Positions 32,727 to 42,974 of a DNA stretch of 64,000 bases are shown in pieces. This stretch comes from Candidatus Harrysmithiimonas galli (GTDB taxonomy: Bacteria; Bacillota; Bacilli; CAJFEE01), in NCBI GenBank assembly GCA_904373265.1, contig CAJFEE010000001.1, forward strand, positions 124,001 through 188,000. The letters are read 5' to 3'. Position numbers and translations under genes: made by a program. The stretch's first letter is position 1, and every line of letters begins with the position of its first letter. The notes beneath the pieces are model-generated. The model searched no databases and was not told the origin of the DNA. It saw only the letters and a list, made by a program, of their open reading frames with translations.

Positions 32727-32981
32727 ATGATAGAAGCTACAATAGTAACATTTATTATTATTATTTTAACAACCATACTCCCTGCAGTTTTGACTTGTTT
32801 TATCACGTTCAAGATAACGAAAAAGAATAAAAATATCGGATTAGTAATAGTTATTTTTTCTATATTATTTGCTCTAAGTTCAATTATTTTTGATTATAAC
32901 CAGCAGTTCATTCAACTTGTTTATGCACTAATACCATTTAATTTAGGTGCATTTATTATGGCAAAGAAATATCATAAATAA
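32727..32981 (+). CDS. Small membrane protein next to the secreted protein
   Basis: An 84-residue protein with three predicted membrane segments: VTFIIIILTTILPAVLTCFI, a LVIVIFSILFALSSIIFD segment and LVYALIPFNLGAFIMA, separated by short basic loops (KITKKNKN). It begins 10 bases after the secreted-protein stop and precedes a terminator, so the two genes form one unit. An immunity or export role for the partner is a guess based on arrangement. I recognise no family. Confidence 0.6.
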   Translation: MIEATIVTFIIIILTTILPAVLTCFITFKITKKNKNIGLVIVIFSILFALSSIIFDYNQQFIQLVYALIPFNLGAFIMAKKYHK

Positions 32982-33102
32982 ATGCTTTAAAGATGAAGTG
33001 TAACTTTTGAATTTGGATAGGTTTGGCTTGGTTGACAGCTTCATATAAGTACAAAATAAGGTAGATGTTTTTTCTGTTTTTAATCATATGAACGGCTTAA
33101 TT

Positions 33103-33155
33103 AAAAACGAACGATTCCAAGACGCTAATGTGTCCTTTTGAATCATTCGTTTTTT
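33103..33155 (+). terminator. Terminator downstream of the two-gene unit
   Basis: AAAACGAACGATTC (33104-33117) pairs with GAATCATTCGTTTT (33140-33153) with one mismatch, followed by TT. It lies about 120 bases after the membrane-protein gene. Because the stem begins with A-rich sequence it could also work on the minus strand. Confidence 0.6.
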
Positions 33156-33302
33156 ATATGGCTGCCATCGAGCCTTAAAATCTTAAACTTATTTTCTTTA
33201 TATCTGGATCAACTGGTAAACCTTTCTGTATTTGAGTGATGAAAAAACATGTGTAAAACCATTTTACTGGTCTACACACGATTGCTGATAAGTCACCTGC
33301 TC

Positions 33303-33473
33303 TTACCACTCCATGTCCATAACATCGAGGGGATTGAGAAATTCCATAATTGTTGGATTGTCTTTTGCTTTTGGATTCATTTCTAAGTAGTATTCTAAAG
33401 CTTTTAGAATGTCTTTTACTTCGTGGCTATTCTCAAACTTAATTGTATCAAGATTTTTTCCATTAGTTCTCAC
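33303..33473 (-). CDS. Possible 56-residue protein
   Basis: A minus-strand frame with coding-like composition (MRTNGKNLDTIKFENSHEVK, ALEYYLEMNPKAKDNPTIME, ending MDMEW) starts at GTG, but AAGAAGG directly abuts that codon. It may be a remnant of a plasmid or phage gene. Weakly supported. Confidence 0.3.
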   Translation of the reverse strand: MRTNGKNLDTIKFENSHEVKDILKALEYYLEMNPKAKDNPTIMEFLNPLDVMDMEW

Positions 33474-35828
33474 CCTTCTTAATTACAATTATACTAAAGT
33501 TAATAAAAGACTCTTAAAGACTATTTCAAGGTTTTAATACTTCCCCTATTTTTTTAATCATTCTTTTTTGAAAAATACAGTTTTCTCCTAATATTTTGCC
33601 AAAAATATAACGTACTAATCTCCCTAAACCGTATTTAATATAAATTTTACTAACCCCATTTATACTAAAATTACAACCTCACTAAAATTAGTTGGCGTCA
33701 TTTTACAAATAGCAAAAAACGCTGTTTATTTGCATTTTTTCTCTAAGTAATGGTGAACTTCTATCAGACCGTTAAAATTAAAATTTTTGTGATGAGCATA
33801 AAGGAAATCTGTCCACACATTCACCTCCGATGTGCGTAGAAATTGGCAGTGCCAACCGATTTCAATATGCTCATCCTGCGGACAAAATTTCACTCAAAAA
33901 TGCTGATTGATTCAACAGATTTTTGTATAATTTAAGGACTTAAACTTTACAAAAATCGTTAGTCTAAAAAATCAAAAAACACCAATCTAAATGACCAGCA
34001 AGCATAGCCTTTGTGTCCCCACTAATATGGATTCACTTTGGCGTTTGTTAGTGAGCCCCCGCCCACTAGGACCCTCAAAACCACACATCGACTACACACC
34101 AAAAACACCTTTTTCCCCCTTGAGCAAAAAAACAGCACTAAAAGCAAAATTTTAGTGCCTGAAACAAAAATTTTTCTGCTCCACTCCTTCCCTGCCGAAA
34201 ACAAATATAAAAAAAATAAAAAATATGCGTGGGTCGTATTTTTAAAATTAGAAGAATAGGAGTATAAAAAGAACGGGAGAGGCTAGTGATGAGCCTTTCC
34301 CGTTCTTTTTATTTTTCATCAAACCAATGTCTACTAAATGAGTCTTATCCACATAAATTTTTTACACTTCAAAATTCATACAGTTAAAACGACTGAGCAG
34401 ATGTAAAGCCCTATAATAAGATTTTACATCTGGTTGTGTTTCTCTAAATCCAATTTTTTTGTACCAGCCTCTACACAGAATTGAATCTTTTCTTAAAGAT
34501 GCTGATTGGAAAAAACTAAAACAAAAATGTTTTTCCTGACGTTTATTATAGCTTACAAGGGACTACACAGGAGAATAATCTGATGGGTAAATATTGCTTA
34601 TGTCTAGTGCTATTGCGAATGAGTTTCCCAACCGTCACAGCTTTTTTGTCCAATTATTTCGTACAACAAAAATATGATTTCTCCTTATAAACTGTAAATA
34701 CACATAAAGAAATTTCCACAAAGAAAAATTTGCCCAAAATATCTTGGAGCCCAACAAGGATAAATAAGATATCAAGAAATTATTTTAATCTTTGTATTTC
34801 TACACACTATCCGATTTGGATACTTTGAAGAAAACCAATTATTGTACTTCATAGATACAGTTTTTCATCCTCTAGCGTTTCATAACCAGATGACCACTTC
34901 ATAGGATTTTCGGTAATACATCTGAAATTCCCATAGCTATGTCTTTTTCATATCAGTCAATTCTGTATACTGATTATTAACACTTTTTGCTGCCCACAGC
35001 ACACCTGGGCAAACCACCTCACAGATTGGATATACTATTAAATATCTCTTTTCAGTATAAGCTAAAAACTATAACAGATTTGCTTTGCTAAACAAGAGCT
35101 TACCGGAAGGAAGCTCAAAGAGAAAATTTGAAGTCCAGAACAAAACTCTAGACTTTCTTTGGATGATCCGCATAGATTGTATTTATCCACAGTGTACTTG
35201 ATTATAACTGATTAGAAACAAGTTTTTCAAAACAAGCGATAAAGAAAAACACTCACTCCAATTGAGAACTGACAAAACCATTGAAATACATGACCTTGAA
35301 AATCTCTAGTTACCCATGTTAAACTACCTTTCCCATTCGCTTTCTATTTTCTACCTCCTATATCCCCTTATATAAAACAGTCAAAACAATATTTGATCGA
35401 ATCAGATTTTGGAACAAAGAATCTTCCACGTATCATACAGCTTTTCAAATCCCTGCTCTAATGAATCTTCACCTCTCAATAATTCCATTCAATGCCAAAA
35501 CACCCATCAGATTCATCTACAACAAACCAAAAAAGAAAGAAACTGTGGACTAGGATAGCGTTCCTTACGTTTGGCATAAGGCAGTTTCCTTCTCATAATT
35601 GCAGTACTTCCAAAAGATCAATTTATTTGCTTATTTCCTCTAGACTGAAGTTATATGGTTTTCAAGGAGCAGAGCATAAACCATCTGAAGTCTATACTTT
35701 TATAACTATAACCATTTGTACCATGTATCCAAAAGGTAGAGAATCTGACTGAAAAAGAAAATATTCCCATGCTCTCAAAATTATAGTAAAATGGAAGAAA
35801 ACAGAACGATATATCAGAAAGAGGAAAG
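33474..35828 (+). other. Long AT-rich stretch without a convincing gene
   Basis: A strong terminator-like hairpin AGAACGGGAGAGGCT/AGCCTTTCCCGTTCT with TTTTTATTTTT occupies 34265-34316. ACTAAAATTA occurs twice 17 bases apart near 33668-33696, iteron-like. A minus-strand 47-codon frame (33710-33900, reading IEIGWHCQFLRTSEVNVWTD) may be a gene remnant. Near 35405-35480 the minus strand reads DSLEQGFEKLYDTWKIL, another possible remnant. Open frames of 60-86 codons on the plus strand lack ribosome sites and look spurious. The stretch appears to be decayed DNA. Confidence 0.45.
34265..34316 (+). terminator. Strong hairpin with T tract in the decayed region
   Basis: A 17-19 base-pair stem (AAAGAACGGGAGAGGCT and AGCCTTTCCCGTTCTTT, one G-T pair) with a 7-base loop is followed by a run of Ts on the plus strand and preceded by As, so it may be bidirectional. 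No intact gene ends next to it. Confidence 0.6.
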
Positions 35829-36263
35829 ATGATTAAAAAAGCCAATATAAATGATGTAGAAACGATAGCAAGCTTAGCGATTTTAATGTGGAAACAACAT
35901 ACTATTCAAGATTTGATAGACGAATTTTCAAATATAATTTCAACAGGAAAGGCACAATTTTTTCTGAAATACTATAAAGACATCCCTATTGGATTTGCAC
36001 AATGTCAATTAAGATACGATTATGTAGAAGGGACTAAAAGTCAACCTGTCGGATATTTGGAAGGGATATTCATCAAAAAAGAATATCGCAATAAAGGCTA
36101 TGCAAAAGAATTACTATCAGAATGTGAAAAATGGGCACAAAAACAGGGGTGCAGTGAATTTGCAAGTGACTGCGAACTATCCAATCTTACTGGTTTCAAC
36201 TTTCATATAAACATGGGATTTATAGAGACAAATCGAATCATATGTTTCACTAAGCAACTGTAA
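35829..36263 (+). CDS. GNAT acetyltransferase resembling aminoglycoside 6'-N-acetyltransferase
   Basis: A 144-residue GNAT protein. The pattern GFAQCQLRYDYVEGTKSQPV-GYLEGIFIKKEYRNKGYAKE, then CEKWAQKQGCSEFASDCELS and GFNFHINMGFIETNRIICFT, matches the AAC(6')-I clade known from chromosomes of Acinetobacter and other bacteria. The typical features are YV.GT..SPVG(F/Y)LEGI, the acetyl-CoA loop (R/Q)xxGxA, and EFASD. Such enzymes acetylate the 6'-amino group of aminoglycosides. GAGGAAAG precedes the ATG. Flanking DNA is decayed; the gene is complete. Whether it confers resistance is not visible. Confidence 0.8.
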   Translation: MIKKANINDVETIASLAILMWKQHTIQDLIDEFSNIISTGKAQFFLKYYKDIPIGFAQCQLRYDYVEGTKSQPVGYLEGIFIKKEYRNKGYAKELLSECEKWAQKQGCSEFASDCELSNLTGFNFHINMGFIETNRIICFTKQL

Positions 36264-37584
36264 AATTCCTATTTATTTGAAGAGAATAAAGGAAGCTGAG
36301 CTACCTATTTGAATTGATAAAGGAAGAAAAACAATGGTTAACCTGAATTGATAAAAATCTGGACTTACAAAAAACTATATTCCATACAAAAAAGGTAAAA
36401 TACTTTAGAAAAGTTTACATGAAAGGTTTCATAAAACTGACAATAGATTTTAGAAATCTCAACTATTGAAAAAAGCAAAGTTTTGAAACGCACTAAAAAT
36501 GACTGAAACAATTTTTATGCATCCACAACAGCAGTTAATCAACTTAATCTATTTTTTGTTTTGTTCGTATCACTTCATTATTATTTGGACAGAGGTGATA
36601 TAAATAAGCTGCTCGCCTCAATTTTTTGAACATATACCATATGTTGAACCCACTAAGCCTACCTGAACCATATAATCTTGCTTTCACCCTATAAACAAGA
36701 TCCCCCCTTAATTTATTTATCTGAATATAAAAAATAGCCTGTTATAATAAAAAACTGATATTTTATTCAAAAAGAGAAATACGTTCTATATAAATGCCTA
36801 TGCTATGAATATCCCACATGCCTTATTTCACCTAAAGCCACCATAGCTTTTATTTGCCCATTTGTTAATGGAAAAAATAATGTTTTTATAAAAATTCTGA
36901 ACCAAATAATGAAAATAGAGGGCCAATCTTGTAGCAAGTACAGGAAAACTTTAAAAATTTTGGAGTAAGAAATAAACAAATTGATGTTGAAAGTCATGGT
37001 TGGTAAGGGGTGATTACATAACATAACATAACATAACAAAAGAAAAAAATATTTGAACTTCATTGTAAAAAAAGAAACCAAATGGATTGAGTATATATTG
37101 AAATATGGAAGATCAAAGAATTTGATTGACAGCATGGGAAAATAATTTACAGTCATATTACCCCTGAATTGATAAATGTACTTTTGCAATTATCAAAACC
37201 AGATATTATAGAGATTTACAATAAAAGATCTTTTTTTTCATATTCTTTGATCACATTTTTTACAGTAAACATTATAAAACAAAAATTATCTTTTCTAATC
37301 AAAAAGACAGATGATTCAGTCAACAGCGACATTGTAAGCGCTGTTGACTGAATCATCCAAAGAAAGAAATACAAGGAAACCCTTTTTGACTTTTGGCTTT
37401 GTTTCTTTCAATTTCTCTTAATATTCATATATGAATTTTTCTTTTTCTCACTCTTTTAAATTAGTATTTGTATATTTTGAAAGAAAACCCAACCATTGCT
37501 TTAATTCTTTCATAAATAAAAAAAGCATCTGAGCTGCAATGATACAAATTCAGCAGCAAGATACTTTTTAAATCCACCTACCCC
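36264..37584 (+). other. AT-rich gap with a long inverted repeat
   Basis: No convincing gene is visible. ACATA is repeated about four times in tandem near 37016-37036. A perfect 18-base-pair inverted repeat lies at 37311-37356 (separate entry). The minus-strand open frame of 128 codons at 36803-37189 is hydrophobic, lacks a ribosome site and matches nothing I know, so I do not call it. Confidence 0.45.
37305..37356 (-). terminator. Perfect 18-bp inverted repeat, probable terminator
   Basis: ATGATTCAGTCAACAGCG at 37311-37328 is perfectly repeated in inverse at 37339-37356 across a 10-base loop. On the minus strand the stem is followed by CTGTCTTTTT. It lies about 230 bases past the hydrogenase gene, so it could be its terminator. 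The unusual length and perfection also fit a transposon or integration remnant. Confidence 0.5.
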
Positions 37585-38439
37585 TCATTTCGCTTCTGCT
37601 TTTCGTTTTTTGACAACAGGTGTTTTATATTTATCCCAAAAATTTTTCTCTGAGCAACCAAGACAGGCATTACCAGAAAAAATTGGTGAGCTTATTCCTC
37701 CATTCCATTTAATGGTTTCACAGCCATTAAAAGCAGTTGGACCTTTACATCCCAACTTTAATAAACAGTATCCATTTGGATCATCAAAATGCTCTGCAAA
37801 CAGTTTTTGATCAAAAAAATGTTTGCGGTGACAAGTTTCATGTACAGTTTTATCATAAAAAAAAGTCGGTGTCCCTTTTCTGGTTAACGGTGGTGTTTTG
37901 CCTTCAAGCCACAAATATAGTAATGTTCCATAAATGGCCTCTGGCAGTGGAGGACAACCTGGAACCCTGATAATTTCTCGATCTGGCAAAATCTCTTGTA
38001 AATCCACAGCTTCAGTAGGATTTGGCTTCGCTGCAGGAATTCCACCCCAACAGGAACAGCTTCCAACTGCAATAATATACTTTGCATGCTCTGCCAGCTC
38101 CTTAACTTCATCTGCAACACACTTTCCTCCGACAAAACAGTAATCAAAATGTGGTCCAAGGGAACCTTCAACAATCAAAACATACTCTCCTTGATTTTTT
38201 TTGCCTAAATCATTGGGGCGTGTGTAAGATAAAATATCCATATACGTAAGTGAAATCACATCAAAAATAAAATGTGCAATATCAAAATTCATTCCTCTAA
38301 CAAAGGTTTCTGAACAACCAGTGCAATCTTGAGCATTAATCCAAATAACTGGCAATCGATTAAACTCATGTGTTTGATCAAATTTTTCCAGATCAAACTT
38401 AAATAGCTCAACTAAATTCCTTACCGTTTGTTTATTCAT
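37585..38439 (-). CDS. [NiFe]-hydrogenase small subunit
   Basis: A 284-residue iron-sulfur subunit. The proximal cluster motif CTGCSETFVRG is near residue 35. EGSLG, AVGSCSCWGGIPAAKPNPTE and the RVPGCPPLPEAIYG motif follow. The medial and distal cluster ligands are in HETCHRKHFFDQKLFAEHFD, CLLKLGCKGPTAFNGCETIK and SGNACLGCSEKNFWDKY. There is no twin-arginine signal, so it appears cytoplasmic. In all known [NiFe] hydrogenases it pairs with a large subunit bearing the nickel site, normally adjacent; none is present here. AAGGAG lies 7 bases before the ATG at 38439. It may be orphaned or partner a gene elsewhere. Confidence 0.9.
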   Translation of the reverse strand: MNKQTVRNLVELFKFDLEKFDQTHEFNRLPVIWINAQDCTGCSETFVRGMNFDIAHFIFDVISLTYMDILSYTRPNDLGKKNQGEYVLIVEGSLGPHFDYCFVGGKCVADEVKELAEHAKYIIAVGSCSCWGGIPAAKPNPTEAVDLQEILPDREIIRVPGCPPLPEAIYGTLLYLWLEGKTPPLTRKGTPTFFYDKTVHETCHRKHFFDQKLFAEHFDDPNGYCLLKLGCKGPTAFNGCETIKWNGGISSPIFSGNACLGCSEKNFWDKYKTPVVKKRKAEAK

Positions 38440-38665
38440 TGTACATCTCCTTATATGCAACCGAAAAAACAAGCCTATGCATTGATTTATTGTTCCTTTC
38501 AACCAAAATCATAATAAAATACAAATGATCAATTCATATAATTTTTGAAAGTTGACTCATTTATTATAATAGAATGTGAAATTTTACACAAGATTGGTAT
38601 TTTACTTTTTTGTGATCAAATAATAGATTTTCTTTGCACATTCTATTATACAACATTATGCTGCT

Positions 38666-39583
38666 TTAATTCATTAATTCTTGCAACAAACGATCAACTG
38701 ATTTTGGTGCGTATACACATAGGTGACTTTCAAGAATTTGAAAATCAGCTGGAAGGTTGCCTCCGAATTCTCCATCCAAATTTAACTGCATTGAATCTGT
38801 GCACGCCACTTCTAATTTTTTCACACGGCGGTAAATCACATGCGGATCGTTTAAATGATCCCCTCGCAACGTCTTGAATAAAATCATAGCAAAATTTAAA
38901 AGGGTTGTTTTCTTTAAAATCAACAAATCAAAATATCCATCGTTTACATAAGCATCCGGTGCTAACTTTTCAAATCCCCCAACAGAGTTAGAATTTGAAA
39001 GCAAAAACATCATTATTTCGCCTTCAAATATTTCTTCATCCATCTTTAAGCGTACATAGGTCGCTTTTACAGAAGGAATCATTTCAACCCCTTTAATATA
39101 GTAGGCGAGCTGTCCAAGAACCGTTTTCAACTTAGACGGTACTTCATAGGTTAATTCAGTTAAACTGCCACCAGCAGCAATATTTACAAAATATTTATCA
39201 TGTACCTTTCCGATATCTAACGGAATGGTTTCACCACTAAGAATAATATCAACTGCTTCTTCAATCGTAAAGGGGATGTTTAACGCACGAGCAAAATCAT
39301 TGGTTGTACCAACTGGGATTAAACCAAGCTTGGGACGAAATGTTTCTTCAGCTAATCCACTGACAACTTCATTTAAAGTGCCATCTCCGCCAGCGGCAAC
39401 AACCAAATCATATAGACTTTCACAAGCCGCTTTTGCTGCGATAACCGCATCACCAACTCCACTTGTTGCATGTGTAGATGTTTCATATCCGGCTTTTTCA
39501 AATTTCTCCAGCACATCTGGCAACTTTCTTTTAAAAATTTCACGTCCAGATGTTGGATTATAGATAATTCGTGCACGCTTCAT
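38666..39583 (-). CDS. dgkB: Diacylglycerol kinase (DgkB type)
   Basis: A 305-residue soluble lipid kinase that returns diacylglycerol to phosphatidic acid. KRARIIYNPTSGREIFKRKL is the nucleotide-binding start, DLVVAAGGDGTLNEVVSGLA the GGDGT motif, and LGLIPVGTTNDFARALNIPF the second conserved motif. The C-terminus (CTDSMQLNLDGEFGGNLPAD) is also diagnostic. The ATG at 39583 has AGAGG 6 bases upstream. It follows gatB on the same strand, as in Bacillus, where it is followed by rlmCD. Confidence 0.92.
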   Translation of the reverse strand: MKRARIIYNPTSGREIFKRKLPDVLEKFEKAGYETSTHATSGVGDAVIAAKAACESLYDLVVAAGGDGTLNEVVSGLAEETFRPKLGLIPVGTTNDFARALNIPFTIEEAVDIILSGETIPLDIGKVHDKYFVNIAAGGSLTELTYEVPSKLKTVLGQLAYYIKGVEMIPSVKATYVRLKMDEEIFEGEIMMFLLSNSNSVGGFEKLAPDAYVNDGYFDLLILKKTTLLNFAMILFKTLRGDHLNDPHVIYRRVKKLEVACTDSMQLNLDGEFGGNLPADFQILESHLCVYAPKSVDRLLQELMN

Positions 39584-39616
39584 AAACAACCTCTTCCCTT
39601 TTATATCCAGCTATTT

Positions 39617-41047
39617 TTAACGTTTTTGAATTTCCTGTTTCAGCAACTGATTGACAAGTTGTGGATTGGCTTGTCCTTTTGTAGCTTTCATAATTTGACC
39701 AACAAAAAAGCCCAATGCTTTTTCGTTTCCACCCTTATATCCATCCACAATTTTTTGGTTAGCATCCAATAATTCATGAATCAAGTCAAGCAACATACCT
39801 TCATCAGAAATTTGTACCAAACCTTTTTCTTTCACGATATCAGCTGGATTTTTTCCACTTTCAATCATATCTTTAAAAACTTCTTTTGCAATTTTACTGG
39901 AAATTGAGCCACCAACAACCATTTGAATCAGCTCTGCCAAAGCTTTTGGTGTCATGGCAATCTCAGTAATTTCTTTTTGACTGGCATTAAGATAAGCGGA
40001 AACATCGCTCATCAACCAATTGGATGCCAACTTAGCATCTGCCCCTTGAGCAACAACAGCTTCAAAAAAATCAGCCATTTCTCTAGTTGATGTCAAAACT
40101 TTTGCATCATAAACCGGCAATCCAAATTCAACCGTATAACGCTTTTGACGTGCATCTGGTAATTCTGGAATATGAGAACGAATTTCTTCTTTCATCTCAT
40201 CTGAAACGTAAAAATCAACCAAATCTGGCTCAGGAAAATAACGATAATCATCCGATCCTTCTTTCACACGCATAACAATTGTCTTCTTTTGCGCATCATC
40301 ATAGCGGAGTGTTTCCTGCTTAATTTTTTGTCCAGATTCAACAAGCTTTATCTGCCGTGCCTGTTCATATTCTAAACCTTTTTGTACAAAGGTAAAAGAA
40401 TTTAAATTTTTCAGTTCGGTTTTTGTCCCGAATTCTTTCTGCCCAAGCGGACGAATGGAGATATTGGCATCACAACGCAACGAACCTTCCTCCATCTTGA
40501 CATCAGAAATACCCGTATACTGAATGATGGCACGCAACTTCTCCAAATACGCATATGCTTCCTCTGGCGAGCGTAAATCCGGCTCAGAAACAATTTCAAT
40601 CAATGCCGTTCCTTGACGATTGTAATCACAGCCTGAATAACCGTCAGAAAAATGGTTCAGCTTACCTGCATCTTCCTCTAAATGCACACGTGTAATGCCG
40701 ATGCGTTTCGTTTCTCCATTGACTTCAATATCAATATATCCATGCTCACCAATCGGCTGGTCAAACTGTGAAATTTGATACGCTTTTGGATTATCCGGAT
40801 AAAAATAATTTTTGCGATCAAATTTTGTATATGTGGCAATTTCACAATTTAAAGCCATTGCGCCCCGAATTCCGTATTCTAACGCCTTTTTATTCAATAC
40901 GGGCAACACCCCTGGATATCCTAGATCAATTACACTTGTTTGGGTATTGGGTGGTGCTCCAAATGCAATTGGACTTGAGGAGAAGATTTTTGAATGGGTT
41001 TTCAACTCCACATGCACCTCTAAGCCGATGACTGTTTCATATTTCAT
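39617..41047 (-). CDS. gatB: Aspartyl/glutamyl-tRNA amidotransferase subunit B
   Basis: A 476-residue kinase/transamidase subunit that activates mischarged Glu-tRNA(Gln) or Asp-tRNA(Asn). [20 protein letters not shown] is the diagnostic start; [20 protein letters not shown] and [20 protein letters not shown] mark the ATP/metal cradle. The C-terminal tRNA-binding YqeY-like region ends with [20 protein letters not shown]. It follows gatA with a 14-base gap in a gatCAB operon. Length is normal. Confidence 0.96.
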   Translation of the reverse strand: MKYETVIGLEVHVELKTHSKIFSSSPIAFGAPPNTQTSVIDLGYPGVLPVLNKKALEYGIRGAMALNCEIATYTKFDRKNYFYPDNPKAYQISQFDQPIGEHGYIDIEVNGETKRIGITRVHLEEDAGKLNHFSDGYSGCDYNRQGTALIEIVSEPDLRSPEEAYAYLEKLRAIIQYTGISDVKMEEGSLRCDANISIRPLGQKEFGTKTELKNLNSFTFVQKGLEYEQARQIKLVESGQKIKQETLRYDDAQKKTIVMRVKEGSDDYRYFPEPDLVDFYVSDEMKEEIRSHIPELPDARQKRYTVEFGLPVYDAKVLTSTREMADFFEAVVAQGADAKLASNWLMSDVSAYLNASQKEITEIAMTPKALAELIQMVVGGSISSKIAKEVFKDMIESGKNPADIVKEKGLVQISDEGMLLDLIHELLDANQKIVDGYKGGNEKALGFFVGQIMKATKGQANPQLVNQLLKQEIQKR

Positions 41048-41061
41048 TTCTTCTCACCCTC

Positions 41062-42519
41062 CTATAGTTTCGGCTGTGCTTTATGGTAATCAGTAGCCTG
41101 CTCAAACGCATAGGCAACCCGATAAACCATTGCTTCGTCAAAATGCTTTCCGATAATTTGCAGACCAAGTGGCAAATGATTCATAAATCCGCAAGGAATA
41201 CTGATTGCTGGTACACCTGCTAGACTGACTGGAATCGTTAAAATATCATTGGCATACATTGTCATTGGATCACTTGTATTTTCACCAATTTGAAATGCCG
41301 GTGTTGGTGCAGTTGGTCCGATAATAACATCAAATTGTTCAAATACTTTTTCAAAATCCTGTTTAATTAGCGTTCGAACTTTCTGTGCTTTTTTGTAATA
41401 TGCATCATAATACCCGGAACTTAATGCAAATGTCCCTAACATAATACGACGTTTCACTTCATCTCCAAAGCCTTCCGCACGTGTATTCTTATACATTTCC
41501 ATTAAATTATCAGAATCTTTACTGCGGTAACCATAACGAACCCCGTCAAATCGAGAAAGATTTGCTGATGCTTCAGAGGACGATAATAAATAATATGTAG
41601 AAAGTGCATATTTTGAATGAGGTAAAGAAACTTCTTCCCATATTGCACCCATTTTTTCATAAATTTTCAAAGCTTCCAAAATCGATTCACGAACCTCCGG
41701 AAGAACTCCTTCACCTAAATATTCTTTCGGTACAGCAATGCGAAGTCCTTTTACCCCCTTATTCAGCGACTCAAAATATTTTGGAACTGGGAGATTTGCA
41801 CTTGTACAATCCATCGGGTCAACCCCAGCTAAAACTTCCAGTAAATAGGCATTGTCTTCAACTGTTTTTGTAATGGGTCCGATTTGATCCAATGAAGAGG
41901 CAAAAGCAACCAGCCCAAAACGAGAAATTCGACCATATGTAGGTTTTAAACCGACGACACCACAGTATGATGCTGGCTGCCGAATGGAGCCTCCAGTATC
42001 TGAGCCAAGTGCATACAATACTTCACCAGCAGCAACTGCAGCAGCTGATCCACCAGAAGATCCACCAGGTACATAATCTAAATTCCAAGGATTATGCACT
42101 GGTTTAAATGCGGAATTTTCATTGGAAGAACCCATCGCAAACTCATCCATATTAATTTTTCCAACTGTAATCATTCCTGCTGTGTTCAACTTTTCCATAA
42201 CCGTCGCATTATAAATCGGATCAAAATTATATAAAATTTTACTTGCACAAGTTGTACGTAAATTTTTGGTTATAATATTGTCTTTAATCCCGATCGGAAG
42301 TCCAGCTAACAAACCTAGATTTTCCTTTGATGCATATTTTTGATCCCACTTAGCTGCCTCTTGATAAGCTTTCTCCTCATTCAAAGTTAAAAAAGCCTGA
42401 ATTCGATCATCCACCTCATGAATTCGGTCAAAAGTTGCTTTTACAATATCAGTTGAAGTCATTTCCCGCTTTATGAGCTTTTTGTGTAATGATTGAATAC
42501 TCTCATGTAAAATACCCAT
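41062..42519 (-). CDS. gatA: Aspartyl/glutamyl-tRNA amidotransferase subunit A
   Basis: A 485-residue amidase that liberates ammonia from glutamine for transfer to the tRNA-bound residue. The Ser-Ser-Lys amidase triad is seen in [19 protein letters not shown] (Lys) and [16 protein letters not shown] with [21 protein letters not shown]-terminal [14 protein letters not shown] is typical. It lies between gatC and gatB on the same strand. Length is normal. Confidence 0.96.
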   Translation of the reverse strand: MGILHESIQSLHKKLIKREMTSTDIVKATFDRIHEVDDRIQAFLTLNEEKAYQEAAKWDQKYASKENLGLLAGLPIGIKDNIITKNLRTTCASKILYNFDPIYNATVMEKLNTAGMITVGKINMDEFAMGSSNENSAFKPVHNPWNLDYVPGGSSGGSAAAVAAGEVLYALGSDTGGSIRQPASYCGVVGLKPTYGRISRFGLVAFASSLDQIGPITKTVEDNAYLLEVLAGVDPMDCTSANLPVPKYFESLNKGVKGLRIAVPKEYLGEGVLPEVRESILEALKIYEKMGAIWEEVSLPHSKYALSTYYLLSSSEASANLSRFDGVRYGYRSKDSDNLMEMYKNTRAEGFGDEVKRRIMLGTFALSSGYYDAYYKKAQKVRTLIKQDFEKVFEQFDVIIGPTAPTPAFQIGENTSDPMTMYANDILTIPVSLAGVPAISIPCGFMNHLPLGLQIIGKHFDEAMVYRVAYAFEQATDYHKAQPKL

Positions 42520-42545
42520 TATACTCCTCCTACCGCTTTCTCTTT

Positions 42546-42836
42546 TTACTCAATAATTGCCGGAACACGAATTTGTCCGTCCTCATGATCTGGGGCGTTT
42601 TTCAGAACTTCTTTTATCGGCAACCCTTTACCAGCAACATCTTCCCTCCATACATTTTTCATATCCAAAACATGCGTAGTTGGCTCGACATTTTCTGTAT
42701 CCAACTCATTTAGCTGCTGAGCATACGTAATAATTGCATCCAATTGCTTTTGAAACTGAAGTGCTTCTTGCTCAGTGACAGCCAGCCGAGACAGATTGGC
42801 TACATGCTTGACTTGTTCAATTGAAATTCTTGACAT
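42546..42836 (-). CDS. gatC: Aspartyl/glutamyl-tRNA amidotransferase subunit C
   Basis: A 96-residue subunit that holds GatA and GatB together. It begins [20 protein letters not shown] and contains [23 protein letters not shown], ending [18 protein letters not shown], all diagnostic of GatC. It is the first gene of the gatCAB unit, 138 bases after camS. Confidence 0.95.
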   Translation of the reverse strand: MSRISIEQVKHVANLSRLAVTEQEALQFQKQLDAIITYAQQLNELDTENVEPTTHVLDMKNVWREDVAGKGLPIKEVLKNAPDHEDGQIRVPAIIE

Positions 42837-42974
42837 CTGCTTTCCTCCAAAAATTCTTACTTATTTCATTAAAATATACATACCGCTACCATCATACCAA
42901 AAACAAACAAAATCACCAAATACAAAAATATTAAAACATCACCCGATCGTATTTTTATTCACAAAATCAGATAA

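Noticed and set aside
34038-34259. Plus-strand 73-codon frame in the decayed region
   Set aside because: Composition like random AT-rich DNA and no ribosome site; it ends immediately before a terminator-like hairpin but shows no family pattern.
37016-37036. Short ACATA tandem repeat, considered as CRISPR-like or iteron array
   Set aside because: Only about four 5-base units with no spacers; a simple slippage repeat.
36803-37189. Minus-strand open frame of 128 codons
   Set aside because: No ribosome site, extremely hydrophobic and AT-driven composition, and no recognisable family; probably a chance frame in decayed DNA.
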